In this document: in pieces, positions 44,033 to 52,690 of the stretch
How the letters are laid out: the number at the start of each line of letters is the position of its first letter
Position numbering within the stretch: position 1 is the stretch's first letter
DNA from: Ciceribacter sp. T2.26MG-112.2
GTDB taxonomy: Bacteria > Pseudomonadota > Alphaproteobacteria > Rhizobiales > Rhizobiaceae
DNA: 64,000 nucleotides
Reading direction: 5' to 3'
Assembly: GCF_900492205.1 (NCBI RefSeq)
Contig: NZ_UEYQ01000003.1
Location: forward strand, 124,001-188,000
Notes under the pieces: model-generated
Told to the model about the DNA's origin: nothing
The model's database searches: none
Seen by the model: only the letters and a program-made list of their open reading frames with translations
Translations under genes and position numbers: made by a program

Positions 44033-44644
44033 TCAGTTGTTGGCGGCCGGCGCGTCTTCGGCCGGTGCCTGTTCTGCGGGCGCCTGATCCGCCGGAGCCT
44101 GGTCTGCAGGCGCCTCTGCGGCAGGTTCCTGCTTGCCGAGAATGCGGGAGCGGATCTGCGGCTCGATGTCTTCCGGCAAAACGGCTTCGAGCTTCAGCAC
44201 CAGCGTGTCGAGGAAGGGCTTGGACTTGGCGTTGTTGACCCAGTCCGGCCGATGCTTGACGTCGACCAGCCAGTTCCAGAAGGCGACGGCGACGACCAGC
44301 AGCAGGATGCCGCGCGCCGCTCCGAACAGGAAGCCCAGCGTGCGGTCGAGCGCGCCGATGCGGCTGTCGATGATGAAATCGGCGATCCGGCTGGTGATGA
44401 ACGAGATGACGATCAGCGCGACGAGGAAGATGATGCCGGCCGAGCCGGCAACCGCGATGCGGTCGTCGCTCGTGTAGTTCTTCACGTAGGGCACGAGCAT
44501 CGGATAGAGATAATAGGCGGCGGCAACCGCGCCGGCCCAACTGGCGATCGAAAGGACTTCGCGCGAGAAACCGCGCACCATGGCGAGCACGGCCGAGAAC
44601 AGCACGACGCCGATGACAATACCGTCAAAAATCGTAATGGGCAT
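44033..44644 (-). CDS. cvpA: CvpA family membrane protein with Ala/Pro/Asp/Glu-rich tail
   Basis: A 203-residue protein with four membrane segments in the first 125 residues (ITIFDGIVIGVVLFSAVLA.., SREVLSIASWAG, FLFGAARGILLLVV). The C-terminal 30 residues consist of a repeated APADQ/APAEQ/APAED pattern. CvpA homologs are linked to colicin V production and purine-gene expression in E. coli, but the molecular role is unknown. The start at 44644 follows TTGGAG. It is upstream of purF, the usual context. Confidence 0.9.
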   Translation of the reverse strand: MPITIFDGIVIGVVLFSAVLAMVRGFSREVLSIASWAGAVAAAYYLYPMLVPYVKNYTSDDRIAVAGSAGIIFLVALIVISFITSRIADFIIDSRIGALDRTLGFLFGAARGILLLVVAVAFWNWLVDVKHRPDWVNNAKSKPFLDTLVLKLEAVLPEDIEPQIRSRILGKQEPAAEAPADQAPADQAPAEQAPAEDAPAANN

Positions 44645-44734
44645 AAATACCAACTCCAAGACTTGCCGGCCAACGCCCGCATGATTGCCAATGCGACCGC
44701 TGCCGCTTCAACCGGCCGGGCGCGCCGGATTGGA

Positions 44735-46138
44735 TCAGTCGCCGGCCTCTTCCGAGCGCGCCTTCAGCCGGGAACCGGCAATCCGCGCCACGAGATCGGG
44801 CAGGTTTTCGACTTCATTCCACTTTCCCGTCGTCCCCTTCGGCAGTTCCGACGAGGCGGCGGGCAAAACAGCGGAGGAGAAGCCGAGCTTTTCCGCTTCC
44901 TTCAGCCTTTGAGCGGTGTGCGAGACGGCACGGACGGCACCCGACAGGCTGACTTCGCCGAAATAGACGCAATCGGCGGGAAGGGCAAGACCGGCCAGCG
45001 ACGAAACAAGGGCCGAGGCAATGGCCATGTCGGCCGCCGGCTCCGATATGCGGTATCCACCGGCGACATTCAGGTAGACGTCGTGTTGTCCGAGCCGAAC
45101 GCCGCAATGGGCTTCGAGCACGGCGAGGATCATCGCAAGACGCGACGAATCCCAGCCGACCACGGCGCGGCGCGGCGTGCCGAGCGTCGTCGGTGCCACC
45201 AGCGCCTGCACTTCGACCAGAACGGGCCGGGTGCCCTCCATGCCGGCAAACACGGCGGCGCCGGGCGAATTGGCATTGCGTTCGCCGAGGAAGAGTTCCG
45301 ACGGGTTGGCAACCTCGCGCAGGCCCTTGTCGGACATTTCGAACACGCCGATCTCGTCGGTCGGGCCGAAGCGGTTCTTTACCGTGCGCAGGATGCGGTA
45401 GTGATGGCCGCGATCGCCCTCGAAGTAGAGCACGGCATCGACCATGTGCTCGACCACGCGCGGCCCGGCGATCTGGCCGTCCTTGGTGACATGGCCGACC
45501 AGCACCATCGTGGCGCCGGTCTGCTTGGCGAAGCGGATCATTGCCTGCACGCCGGTCCTGACCTGGGTGACGGTGCCGGGCGCCGAATCCGCCGTGTCGC
45601 TCCACAGCGTCTGGATCGAATCGATGATGACCAGATCGGGACGCTTGCCCTCGGAAATCGTGGCGAGGATGTCCTCGACATTGGTCTCGGCGGCAAGAAG
45701 AACCTCGGTGTCGGCGGCATGAAGACGCTGGGCACGCAGCCGAACCTGCGCGACGGCCTCTTCCCCCGAGACGTAGATCACGCGATGCCCCTTGCGCGAC
45801 AGGGCAGCCGCCGCCTGCATCAGAAGCGTCGATTTGCCGATGCCGGGATCGCCCCCGATCAGGACCGCCGAGCCGCGCACGAAGCCGCCGCCGGTCGCGC
45901 GGTCGAGTTCGCCCATGCCGGTCGGGATGCGCGGCGCTTCCTCGATCTCGCCGGACAGCGAGGTGAGGGTGACCGGGCGGCCCTTCTTCGGCGTCTTGCC
46001 GGGGCCGGAACCGATGCCGCCCATCGGATCTTCCTCGACGATGGTGTTCCATTCGCCGCAGCCGTCGCATTTGCCCGCCCAGCGGTTATGCACCGTGCCG
46101 CAGTTTTGGCAGATGAATTGGGTCTTCGCTTTTGCCAT
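44735..46138 (-). CDS. radA: DNA repair protein RadA (Sms)
   Basis: RadA is a RecA-like ATPase and branch-migration helicase acting in homologous recombination. The 467-residue protein has the N-terminal C4 zinc finger (FICQNCGTVHNRWAGKCDGCG), Walker A GGDPGIGKST, Walker B-type LVIIDSIQ, the signature VKNRFGPTDEIGVFEM and a C-terminal Lon-protease-like domain (AADMAIASALVSSLAG). The start is the ATG just before KAKTQF; a further extension of the open frame is not conserved. Confidence 0.95.
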   Translation of the reverse strand: MAKAKTQFICQNCGTVHNRWAGKCDGCGEWNTIVEEDPMGGIGSGPGKTPKKGRPVTLTSLSGEIEEAPRIPTGMGELDRATGGGFVRGSAVLIGGDPGIGKSTLLMQAAAALSRKGHRVIYVSGEEAVAQVRLRAQRLHAADTEVLLAAETNVEDILATISEGKRPDLVIIDSIQTLWSDTADSAPGTVTQVRTGVQAMIRFAKQTGATMVLVGHVTKDGQIAGPRVVEHMVDAVLYFEGDRGHHYRILRTVKNRFGPTDEIGVFEMSDKGLREVANPSELFLGERNANSPGAAVFAGMEGTRPVLVEVQALVAPTTLGTPRRAVVGWDSSRLAMILAVLEAHCGVRLGQHDVYLNVAGGYRISEPAADMAIASALVSSLAGLALPADCVYFGEVSLSGAVRAVSHTAQRLKEAEKLGFSSAVLPAASSELPKGTTGKWNEVENLPDLVARIAGSRLKARSEEAGD

Positions 46139-46253
46139 GCCGTGGAGTCCGTCGCCGCGCAAATGCGGAACAAAGAGTGAATATCGCTCTCTCAGTTAGG
46201 AGAAAACGCCACAAGAGGCAAGCGGCTCCCGCAAGTCTTCAGCCCGCGAGTCT

Positions 46254-47414
46254 TCAGAGCGCGTCGATATAGCGGCGTTCGTAACGCAGGCCGACACTGG
46301 TCAGCAATTCGTAGCCGATGGTGCCGGCGGCGCGTGCGACATAGTCGAGGGGCATGTTGGCGCCGAACAGTTCGATATAGTCGCCCGCGGCAATCGCGTT
46401 CGGCGGAACATCGGTGACGTCAAAGATCGTCAGGTCCATGGTGACGCGGCCGACGACCGGCACCTTGTAACCGGCGATGAAGCCGAAGGCGCCGGGAATG
46501 CCGGTCTCGCGCAAGGGCACGCCGCTACCCGAAAGGGCGCGCAGATAGCCGTCGGCATAGCCGGCCGAGACGATGGCCAGCCGGCTGTCGCGGCTGAGCA
46601 TGGCTGTGCCGCCGTAGCTGACCGTCTCCCCGGCCTTGGCTTCACGGATCTGCAGGATGCGGGCCTCGGCCGTCACGGCGGGTCGCATCGGGTTGTCCAT
46701 CCCGTTGACGGCTTCGCCGCCATAAAGCGCAATGCCGGGACGGGTCAGGTCGAAGTGATAGTCGGCGCCCAGGAAAGTTCCGGCAGACGCTGAAAGGCTT
46801 GAATCAATGCCTTCGAAGGCGGTGCTAACCCTGCGGAAGGATTCAAGTTGCTGGCGGTTCATCGGCGAGGCCGGATCGTCGCCGCAGGCAAGGTGGCTGA
46901 GAACGAGCACGGGCGAGAAGCTTGCCGGGCGCGACACGTCGTCGGCCAGCGCCAAGGCATCCTCGAGCGGCAGGCCGAGACGGTTGAAGCCGGTATCGAC
47001 ATGCAGCGCGCATGGGTGATCCCCATGCTCGGCGACGACCGACATCCAGAAGGCGAGCTGTTCCTGCGAGGCGATGACCGGCACCAGATCGTGCTCGAAG
47101 AAGATGGCCTCCATGCCCGGCCAGATGCCGGAGAGTACGAAGATCCGTGCCTCGGGCGCATAGGGCCTGAGCGTCGCGCCTTCGGCAGGCACCGCGACGA
47201 AGAAATCACGCGCGCCGGCATGATAGAGCGTCTGGCCGACATCCTCGATGCCAAGGCCGTAGGCGTCCGCCTTGACCACGGCGGCCGTGCGCGCCTTGCC
47301 AGAGCGGCGAGCCATGTCGCGCCAGTTCTCGGCAATGGCGGAAAGGTCGATGGTCAGACGCAGCGGAGCGGCGAGGAATTCATCGGAGGCGTCGGTAAGA
47401 TCGAAGGCGGTCAT
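46254..47414 (-). CDS. alr: Alanine racemase
   Basis: Alr makes D-alanine for peptidoglycan. The 386-residue PLP enzyme has the cofactor lysine Lys48 in AVVKADAYGLG, the active-site Tyr in VSYGGTAML, HVDTGFNRLGL and RPGIALYGG. A weak ribosome-binding site precedes the ATG at 47414. It lies between radA and dnaB as in rhizobial genomes. The 160 bases between alr and dnaB hold a long perfect hairpin. Confidence 0.94.
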   Translation of the reverse strand: MTAFDLTDASDEFLAAPLRLTIDLSAIAENWRDMARRSGKARTAAVVKADAYGLGIEDVGQTLYHAGARDFFVAVPAEGATLRPYAPEARIFVLSGIWPGMEAIFFEHDLVPVIASQEQLAFWMSVVAEHGDHPCALHVDTGFNRLGLPLEDALALADDVSRPASFSPVLVLSHLACGDDPASPMNRQQLESFRRVSTAFEGIDSSLSASAGTFLGADYHFDLTRPGIALYGGEAVNGMDNPMRPAVTAEARILQIREAKAGETVSYGGTAMLSRDSRLAIVSAGYADGYLRALSGSGVPLRETGIPGAFGFIAGYKVPVVGRVTMDLTIFDVTDVPPNAIAAGDYIELFGANMPLDYVARAAGTIGYELLTSVGLRYERRYIDAL

Positions 47415-47535
47415 TCTTTGGTGCACCACTCGTCAAAAGATATTGGTATTGACCCTAGCATTTTTCCCGCGTTCGAGAACGCCAAGGGCTGCCAAATTCT
47501 CGCAATGCACAATTGTTTGGAACGCATGCGGGTCT

Positions 47536-47574
47536 GCGGTGGTGTCGAGTGCGAACCGCGCTCGACACCACCGC
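47536..47574 (-). terminator. Long perfect hairpin directly after the dnaB stop codon
   Basis: Read leftward, the 14 bases immediately after the dnaB stop pair perfectly: GCGGTGGTGTCGAG with its complement, around an 11-base loop. No T-run follows, so it is either a Rho-associated or 3'-protecting hairpin, or a structured element ahead of alr. The pairing is seen directly; the role is inference. Confidence 0.5.
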
Positions 47575-49071
47575 TCAAGGCTCCTGATATTCGACGAAGC
47601 TCGGATCGGCCAAGTCGGCAAAGCGGGTGAATTCCGACTGGAAGGCCAGCTTGACGGTGCCGGTCGGTCCGTGACGCTGCTTGGCGATGATGACGTCGGC
47701 CGTGCCCTTGACCTTGTCCATCAGCGCTTCCCATTCCGGATATTTCGGGTCTGCCAGGTCGCGTGGTTCGCTGTTCTTCACGTAATATTCCTCGCGGAAC
47801 ACGAAGAGCACGACGTCGGCATCCTGCTCGATCGAGCCCGATTCGCGAAGGTCGGAAAGCTGAGGACGTTTGTCTTCGCGGCTTTCGACACCGCGCGACA
47901 GCTGCGACAGCGCGATGATCGGCACATTGAGTTCCTTGCCGAGCGCCTTCAGGCCCGTGGTGATCTGGGTGATTTCCTGCACGCGGTTCTCGCCCGCCTT
48001 GCCGGTGCCGGTCATCAGCTGGATATAGTCGACCACCAGGCAGTCGAGGCCGCGCTGGCGCTTGAGGCGGCGGGCGCGCGCCGACAGCTGGGCGATGGAA
48101 ATACCGCCGGTCTGGTCGATGAACAGCGGCACCTTCTGCATCATCTGGCTGCAGGCGACCAGCTTCTCGAAATCGGCCTCGGTGATGTCGCCGCGGCGGA
48201 TCTTCGACGACGAGACTTCCGTCTGCTCGGAAATGATACGGGTGGCGAGCTGTTCGGACGACATTTCCAACGAGTAGAAGCCGACGACGCCGCCGTTCTT
48301 GGCCTTGAACGAGCCGTCCGGCATGATTTCCGGCTCATAGGCCGCCGCGATATTGTAGGCGATGTTGGTCGCAAGCGAGGTCTTGCCCATGCCGGGACGT
48401 CCCGCGAGCACGATCAAGTCGGAGCGCTGCAGGCCGCCCATCTTGGCATCGAGCGACATGATGCCGGTGGAAATGCCCGACAGGTGGCCGTCGCGCTCGA
48501 AGGCGGCGCCCGCCATGTCGATCGCCTGCGCGACCGCATCGTTGAACGACTGGAAACCGCCGTCATAGCGGCCGTTCTCGGCAAGGGCGAAGAGACGGCG
48601 CTCGGTGTCCTCGATCTGCGCCTGCGGCGGCATGTCGAGCGGAGCGTCATAGGCGATGTTGACGACGTCTTCGCCGATCTGGATCAGGGCGCGACGCAGC
48701 GCAAGATCGTAGATCGCCCGGCCATAGTCCTCGGCGTTGATGATGGTAACGGCTTCGGAAGCCAGGCGCGCGAGGTACTGCGCAACCGTCAGATCGCCGA
48801 CCTTCTGATCGGCCGGCAGGAAGGTCTTGATGGTGACCGGATTGGCCGTTTTGCCCATGCGGATGATTTCCGAGGCGACCTCGAATATCTTGCGGTGCAG
48901 GGGCTCGTAAAGGTGGTCTGGCTTGAGGAAGTCGGAGACGCGGTAATAGGCGTCGTTGTTGACCAGGATCGCGCCCAGAAGGGCCTGTTCGGCCTCGATA
49001 TTGTTCGGCGCTTCCCGGTAATGGGGCTCGGCCGGTTGAAGCGGGGCAATCTTGCGCGCAGCATCGTTCAT
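47575..49071 (-). CDS. dnaB: Replicative DNA helicase DnaB
   Basis: DnaB is the hexameric helicase at the replication fork. The 498-residue protein has the N-terminal primase-interacting domain (EAPNNIEAEQALLGAILVNND), a linker and the RecA-like domain with Walker A GRPGMGKTSLA, Walker B LVVDYIQLMTG and LSQLSRGVESREDKRPQLSDLRESG. The start at 49071 begins MNDAARKIAPLQPAEP. It is transcribed after rplI in the conserved rpsF-rpsR-rplI-dnaB order, with a terminator and its own upstream region between them. No intein. Confidence 0.96.
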   Translation of the reverse strand: MNDAARKIAPLQPAEPHYREAPNNIEAEQALLGAILVNNDAYYRVSDFLKPDHLYEPLHRKIFEVASEIIRMGKTANPVTIKTFLPADQKVGDLTVAQYLARLASEAVTIINAEDYGRAIYDLALRRALIQIGEDVVNIAYDAPLDMPPQAQIEDTERRLFALAENGRYDGGFQSFNDAVAQAIDMAGAAFERDGHLSGISTGIMSLDAKMGGLQRSDLIVLAGRPGMGKTSLATNIAYNIAAAYEPEIMPDGSFKAKNGGVVGFYSLEMSSEQLATRIISEQTEVSSSKIRRGDITEADFEKLVACSQMMQKVPLFIDQTGGISIAQLSARARRLKRQRGLDCLVVDYIQLMTGTGKAGENRVQEITQITTGLKALGKELNVPIIALSQLSRGVESREDKRPQLSDLRESGSIEQDADVVLFVFREEYYVKNSEPRDLADPKYPEWEALMDKVKGTADVIIAKQRHGPTGTVKLAFQSEFTRFADLADPSFVEYQEP

Positions 49072-49333
49072 CGCGGGCTACCGTCTTTTCTTCTCGGGAA
49101 TGTCTATCGTGTTGGTCCTAGGATTTGGCGGCTGGGCCGGTGCGAGTCAACTTCAATCACGCGCATCTGGCTTGTCCCCTTTTATCCACAGGGGGCGGAA
49201 GAAAATCCGCACGTCGGATGCGGAAAGCGCTTGCAAGGCCCTTAGCCAAACGAATCGACAACCACGTCCGATCATATCGCAAAGTGCTGAGATTTGCCGC
49301 AAGCCTTGCGTCCTGTCCTCGTGCCGGGAGGCA
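49072..49333. other. Intergenic region before dnaB
   Basis: These 262 bases precede dnaB on the minus strand and follow the rplI terminator. I see no gene. A stem GTGCC-GGGA-GGCAC (49321-49334) borders the T-run of the terminator. A dnaB promoter should lie here, but no box pair is strong enough to name. Confidence 0.5.
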
Positions 49334-49371
49334 CGAAAAAACGAAAACGCCCGGGTCGTCCGACCCGGGCG
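49334..49371 (-). terminator. Intrinsic terminator of the rplI transcript
   Basis: On the minus strand, GCCCGGGTCG and CGACCCGGGC (plus-strand 49349-49370) form a 9-10 bp G+C-rich stem. It is followed by GTTTTCGTTTTTTCG, a clear T-rich tract, 25 bases after the rplI stop. This is the best intrinsic terminator in the window. Confidence 0.85.
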
Positions 49372-49396
49372 CAATCTTTCGGCAAAGGCTTGAGGC

Positions 49397-49972
49397 TTAT
49401 TCTTCGTCGCCGTCGCGGTCGGCTTCCGGATCGAAGAAGTCTTCCGGACGAAGTGCGTCTTCGTCGATGCCGTAGATGGCGTCGGCCGAGGTGAGGCTTT
49501 CGCCCTTGGCCTGGCGTTCTGCTTCTTCAGCCGAACGGGCGACGTTCAGTTCGACCGAGATCTCGACTTCGGAATGCAGGTGGATGACCACCTTGTGCAG
49601 GCCGATGGTCTTGATCGGGGTGTTCAGTTCGACCTGGTTGCGGCCGATGACGAAGTCTTCGGCGCCGAGGATTTCGACGACGTCGCGAGCTGCGACCGAA
49701 CCGTAGAGCTGGCCGGTTTCGCCGGCCGAGCGGACGACGATGAACGACTTGCCGTCGAGCACGTCGGCGACCTTCTGGGCTTCCGACTTGCGCTCGAGGT
49801 TACGCGCTTCGAGCGTCGCACGCTCGGCATCGAAACGTGCCTTGTTGGCGGCGTTGGCGCGCAGAGCCTTGCCGAGCGGCAGGAGGTAGTTTCGGGCAAA
49901 GCCGTCGCGAACCTTGACGGTTTCGCCCATCTGGCCGAGCTTGGCGATGCGTTCGAGAAGAATGACGTCCAT
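49397..49972 (-). CDS. rplI: 50S ribosomal protein L9
   Basis: L9 has 191 residues. The N-terminal domain [36 protein letters not shown] matches the family signature, and the long helix and C-terminal RNA-binding domain ([42 protein letters not shown], read in parts) follow. A rhizobial acidic tail of about 40 residues (ending [10 protein letters not shown]) extends beyond the E. coli length. It is the last ribosomal gene of the rpsF operon before the terminator. Confidence 0.96.
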   Translation of the reverse strand: MDVILLERIAKLGQMGETVKVRDGFARNYLLPLGKALRANAANKARFDAERATLEARNLERKSEAQKVADVLDGKSFIVVRSAGETGQLYGSVAARDVVEILGAEDFVIGRNQVELNTPIKTIGLHKVVIHLHSEVEISVELNVARSAEEAERQAKGESLTSADAIYGIDEDALRPEDFFDPEADRDGDEE

Positions 49973-49996
49973 GTTTCTGTTCCTTTCAGTTTGAGT

Positions 49997-50968
49997 TCAA
50001 GACTTGGAATTGTCGGTTTCGGCCTTGGCAGCCGGGGTCAGGGCCACGGTCCGCCGGGTATCGGAAAGTCCGAGGACGAGAATGAGGAAGGCCGGCAGGA
50101 TCATCGGCGCGGACAGGTAGGCAAGCACCAGCACCGGCAGGCGCCAGTCCTTGCCGCGCGTCCTCAGGTGCAGCGAGCCGAAGCCGGCAAGCAGGAAACC
50201 CGCGCCGAAGGTGCCGCAGACCGTGGCGCCGATCAGGGCAGGCGTGCCGCCGATGAAGCAGGCGACGATGCCGGCGAGGAAGACGAAGACCGCATTGCGG
50301 TTCATCCGGAGCGACGACGGCAGATCCTCGCGCGGACGCAGTGCCCGGCCCGAAGCGCTGACGACGCGCATGGCGATATAGTAGGCGGCAAATAGCATCA
50401 GCACCCACATGCCGCCCTGGACGATCGGCAGGAGCAGGACCATCATGCCCTTGATCTGATCGACAGCTGCCGGATCGGCCGCAAGGCTCGGATCGCGCGC
50501 ATTGATCGAGGAAAACAGCATGTCGACCATCTGGCCCGTCAGTTCGGGGCCATAGCCGATCATCACGCCGAGGAAGATCACTGCGAGCGTGACCAGGGCG
50601 CACAGATGCAGCAGGATATCCGACATCGGATACCAGGCCATCAGGTCGTCAGGGCCGCCGATCTCGGAGGCCGGGCGGGCGAGATTGGCCAGATGGCTGA
50701 GCCAGCCGGCGGGCAGGAGCGTAAAGACCGCCATGGCCAACGCAAACAGCGGCGAGATGGCGAGCGCTCCCAGGAGGGCAGCGGTGCCGACGGCGGCGAT
50801 CGCCGCGGCATTGCCCCAGCCGAGGCCGACGATCAGCACGGGCAGGGCGGAGGCCGCATAGAGAATAGACGAAAAGGACGGCTGCGCATTCGCGCCCAGC
50901 ACCAGCAGGGCGGCGGTAACACCGGCGATCACGCCGATCAGCAGCAATTGTCCGTTCACTTGTTTCAC
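49997..50968 (-). CDS. DUF2232 family membrane protein
   Basis: A 323-residue polytopic protein with about eight membrane segments (for example LLLIGVIAGVTAALLVLGA, FALAMAVFTLLPAGWL, ILLHLCALVTLAVIFLGVMIGYG, ILPAFLILVLGL). DUF2232 proteins occur next to rpsR/rplI in many alphaproteobacteria and in Firmicutes, with unknown function (substrate-binding-protein-like ECF S component is one suggestion). The start is a GTG at 50968. An rpsR hairpin separates it from rpsR. Confidence 0.85.
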   Translation of the reverse strand: MKQVNGQLLLIGVIAGVTAALLVLGANAQPSFSSILYAASALPVLIVGLGWGNAAAIAAVGTAALLGALAISPLFALAMAVFTLLPAGWLSHLANLARPASEIGGPDDLMAWYPMSDILLHLCALVTLAVIFLGVMIGYGPELTGQMVDMLFSSINARDPSLAADPAAVDQIKGMMVLLLPIVQGGMWVLMLFAAYYIAMRVVSASGRALRPREDLPSSLRMNRNAVFVFLAGIVACFIGGTPALIGATVCGTFGAGFLLAGFGSLHLRTRGKDWRLPVLVLAYLSAPMILPAFLILVLGLSDTRRTVALTPAAKAETDNSKS

Positions 50969-51124
50969 GTTCGCTGTCCTGCCGGTTCAAGCAGTTAGGG
51001 GATGGATCGGATTCAAATCCTGAAGTCCGTCCCCAACATGGGATTTCGCCTGAGGTCGTTCATGCTTTTCATCAAGCGAGCGACCTTCGGCATGGTTCCG
51101 ATCCGCGCCCAACGCGGAAGGGAT

Positions 51125-51155
51125 GAAGCCCGCCGGTCGGTGACCGGCAGGCTTC
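51125..51155 (-). terminator. Hairpin between rpsR and the DUF2232 gene
   Basis: GAAGCCCGCCGGTC (51125-51138) pairs with GACCGGCAGGCTTC (51142-51155) with one mismatch and a 3-base loop. On the minus strand it follows the rpsR stop by 8 bases, then TCATCCCTT, a poor T-run. It is probably a partial terminator or processing site that lowers expression of DUF2232 and rplI relative to rpsF-rpsR. Confidence 0.55.
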
Positions 51156-51163
51156 GGATCAGA

Positions 51164-51412
51164 TTACGCTACGACGTAGGGCAGCAGGCCGAGGAAGCGG
51201 GCGCGCTTGATGGCCTGGGCCAGTTCGCGCTGCTTCTTCTGGGAAACCGCGGTGATACGCGAGGGAACGATCTTGCCACGCTCGGAAATGTAGCGCTGCA
51301 GGAGGCGAACGTCCTTGTAGTCGATCTTCGGAGCATTGGCGCCCGAGAAGGGGCAGGTCTTGCGACGACGATGGAAGGGACGACGTGCCTGAGAAGAGGA
51401 TGCATCAGCCAT
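51164..51412 (-). CDS. rpsR: 30S ribosomal protein S18
   Basis: S18 has 82 residues. [42 protein letters not shown] and [22 protein letters not shown] are the S18 family signature. AGGAGAAAT precedes the ATG. It binds next to S6 on the 30S platform, and the two genes are adjacent (23-base gap). Confidence 0.97.
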   Translation of the reverse strand: MADASSSQARRPFHRRRKTCPFSGANAPKIDYKDVRLLQRYISERGKIVPSRITAVSQKKQRELAQAIKRARFLGLLPYVVA

Positions 51413-51435
51413 TGTAATTTCTCCTTTTGCTCAGA

Positions 51436-51897
51436 TTACGCGCGGTCTTCGCGCGGACGACGCTCGAAGCCACCTTCGCGCGGGCCACGGTCCGGACGCG
51501 GACCACGGTCGCCGAAGCCACCTTCGCGGCGCGGGCCACGATCGTCGCCGTCACGACGCGGACGGTCGTCACGGTCGCGCTTCTGCATCATGGCAGACGG
51601 GCCTTCTTCGTGGGCTTCCACGGCGATGGTCATGTAACGAAGTACGTCTTCGTTGATGCGCATCTGGCGTTCCATCTCGTGGATCGCTGCACCCGGAGCT
51701 TCGATGTCCATCAGGGCGTAATGAGCCTTGCGGTTCTTCTTGATGCGGTAGGTCAGGGACTTGAGGCCCCAGTTTTCTACGCGCCCGACCTTGCCGCCAT
51801 TCGCTTCGATAACACCCTTGTACTGTTCGACGAGGGCATCAACCTGCTGTGCGGACATATCCTGCCGGGCAAGGAATACATGTTCGTAAAGAGCCAT
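51436..51897 (-). CDS. rpsF: 30S ribosomal protein S6
   Basis: S6 has 153 residues. The family core [54 protein letters not shown] and [22 protein letters not shown] fills the first 105. A rhizobial Arg/Gly/Asp-rich tail ([19 protein letters not shown].. PREDRA) follows. The start at 51897 is the conserved Met. It opens the rpsF-rpsR-DUF2232-rplI unit, with a long leader. Confidence 0.96.
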   Translation of the reverse strand: MALYEHVFLARQDMSAQQVDALVEQYKGVIEANGGKVGRVENWGLKSLTYRIKKNRKAHYALMDIEAPGAAIHEMERQMRINEDVLRYMTIAVEAHEEGPSAMMQKRDRDDRPRRDGDDRGPRREGGFGDRGPRPDRGPREGGFERRPREDRA

Positions 51898-52121
51898 TGT
51901 AAGCTTTGCCTTTCTTGCGGTTGTCATCACCCGGATCCGGCGCTAAGCCTCAACGACTGCTCCTGTTCGGCCAGGCCGAGGCAAGAAAAGCGTTGTGTTC
52001 GAGACGGTCGAGAGCGGAGACACGGGAGGCCGGAAAACCCTTCGGTTCCTGCGGCTTCCGCATCGGAAGCCGGCCCTCCGTTCAGCCACCAGCCAGGAGA
52101 CCGGGTGTTGTGAACAGCGCG

Positions 52122-52149
52122 CTTATACGGATTTTCGGCGCGATGGCAA
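52122..52149 (-). promoter_or_regulatory. Predicted sigma-70-type promoter of the rpsF operon
   Basis: On the minus strand, TTGCCA (plus 52144-52149) and TATAAG (plus 52122-52127) are separated by 16 bases, a good match to a housekeeping promoter. Transcription would start near 52115 and give an rpsF leader of about 220 bases. That leader contains G+C-rich inverted segments, including GGAAGCC-type repeats near 52040-52075, and may hold the S6:S18 autoregulatory structure. Confidence 0.6.
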
Positions 52150-52169
52150 GGCAAATCCGGGAAAAACCC

Positions 52170-52682
52170 TCAGGCCGCCGCTTTCGCCTTCTTCCACTTG
52201 CGGATTCGCGCCCGCGCATTGGCATAAGGCGAGGCAGTGTTGAACTGGATCATGCGCCCGAGCGACCATTGATTGTACCAGCAGCGCCCGTACAGCGCGT
52301 CGTCGTCAAGATGATCGACGAGCGCCACGAGCCGTGCATGGTTGGTTTTCAATCTTTCCAGGCGGTCGGGAAGGTCGAGGCCCTGCTGGTCGCGGTAGAA
52401 TTTCTGCGCCAGCGCGCCGAGCTCGTTCCATTTGTAACCGGTTTCCGGAAAGTCCGGTTCCAGGCCCTGGTCGCGCAATTCGACCCACTTCAGCACCAGT
52501 TCGCCCCAGCCGCAAAGATAGGCGACGAGATCGTTGACGCTGATCACCGTATCCCGGGCATGGCCCTCCATGCCCGAATGCTGCGCCTCCGCGGGACTGA
52601 TCGACGAAAGCTCGGCCTCGAGCCTGGCAAAGTTCTGCGTCATCGCCTCGAGGAGCGCGGCCCTGTTCGCCGGAACGGTCAT
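52170..52682 (-). CDS. ClbS/DfsB family four-helix-bundle protein (DUF1706)
   Basis: A 170-residue cytosolic protein that matches the ClbS/DfsB family over its full length: SVNDLVAYLCGWGELVLKWVE, FPETGYKWNELGALAQKFYRD, LYGRCWYNQWSLGRMIQFNT and ANARARIRKWKK. ClbS protects colibactin producers by opening the toxin's cyclopropane ring. No colibactin genes are present here, so protection against foreign genotoxins or an unrelated role is possible. It is 8 bases downstream of an aldo/keto reductase gene. Confidence 0.88.
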   Translation of the reverse strand: MTVPANRAALLEAMTQNFARLEAELSSISPAEAQHSGMEGHARDTVISVNDLVAYLCGWGELVLKWVELRDQGLEPDFPETGYKWNELGALAQKFYRDQQGLDLPDRLERLKTNHARLVALVDHLDDDALYGRCWYNQWSLGRMIQFNTASPYANARARIRKWKKAKAAA

Positions 52683-52690
52683 CGGGCCGC

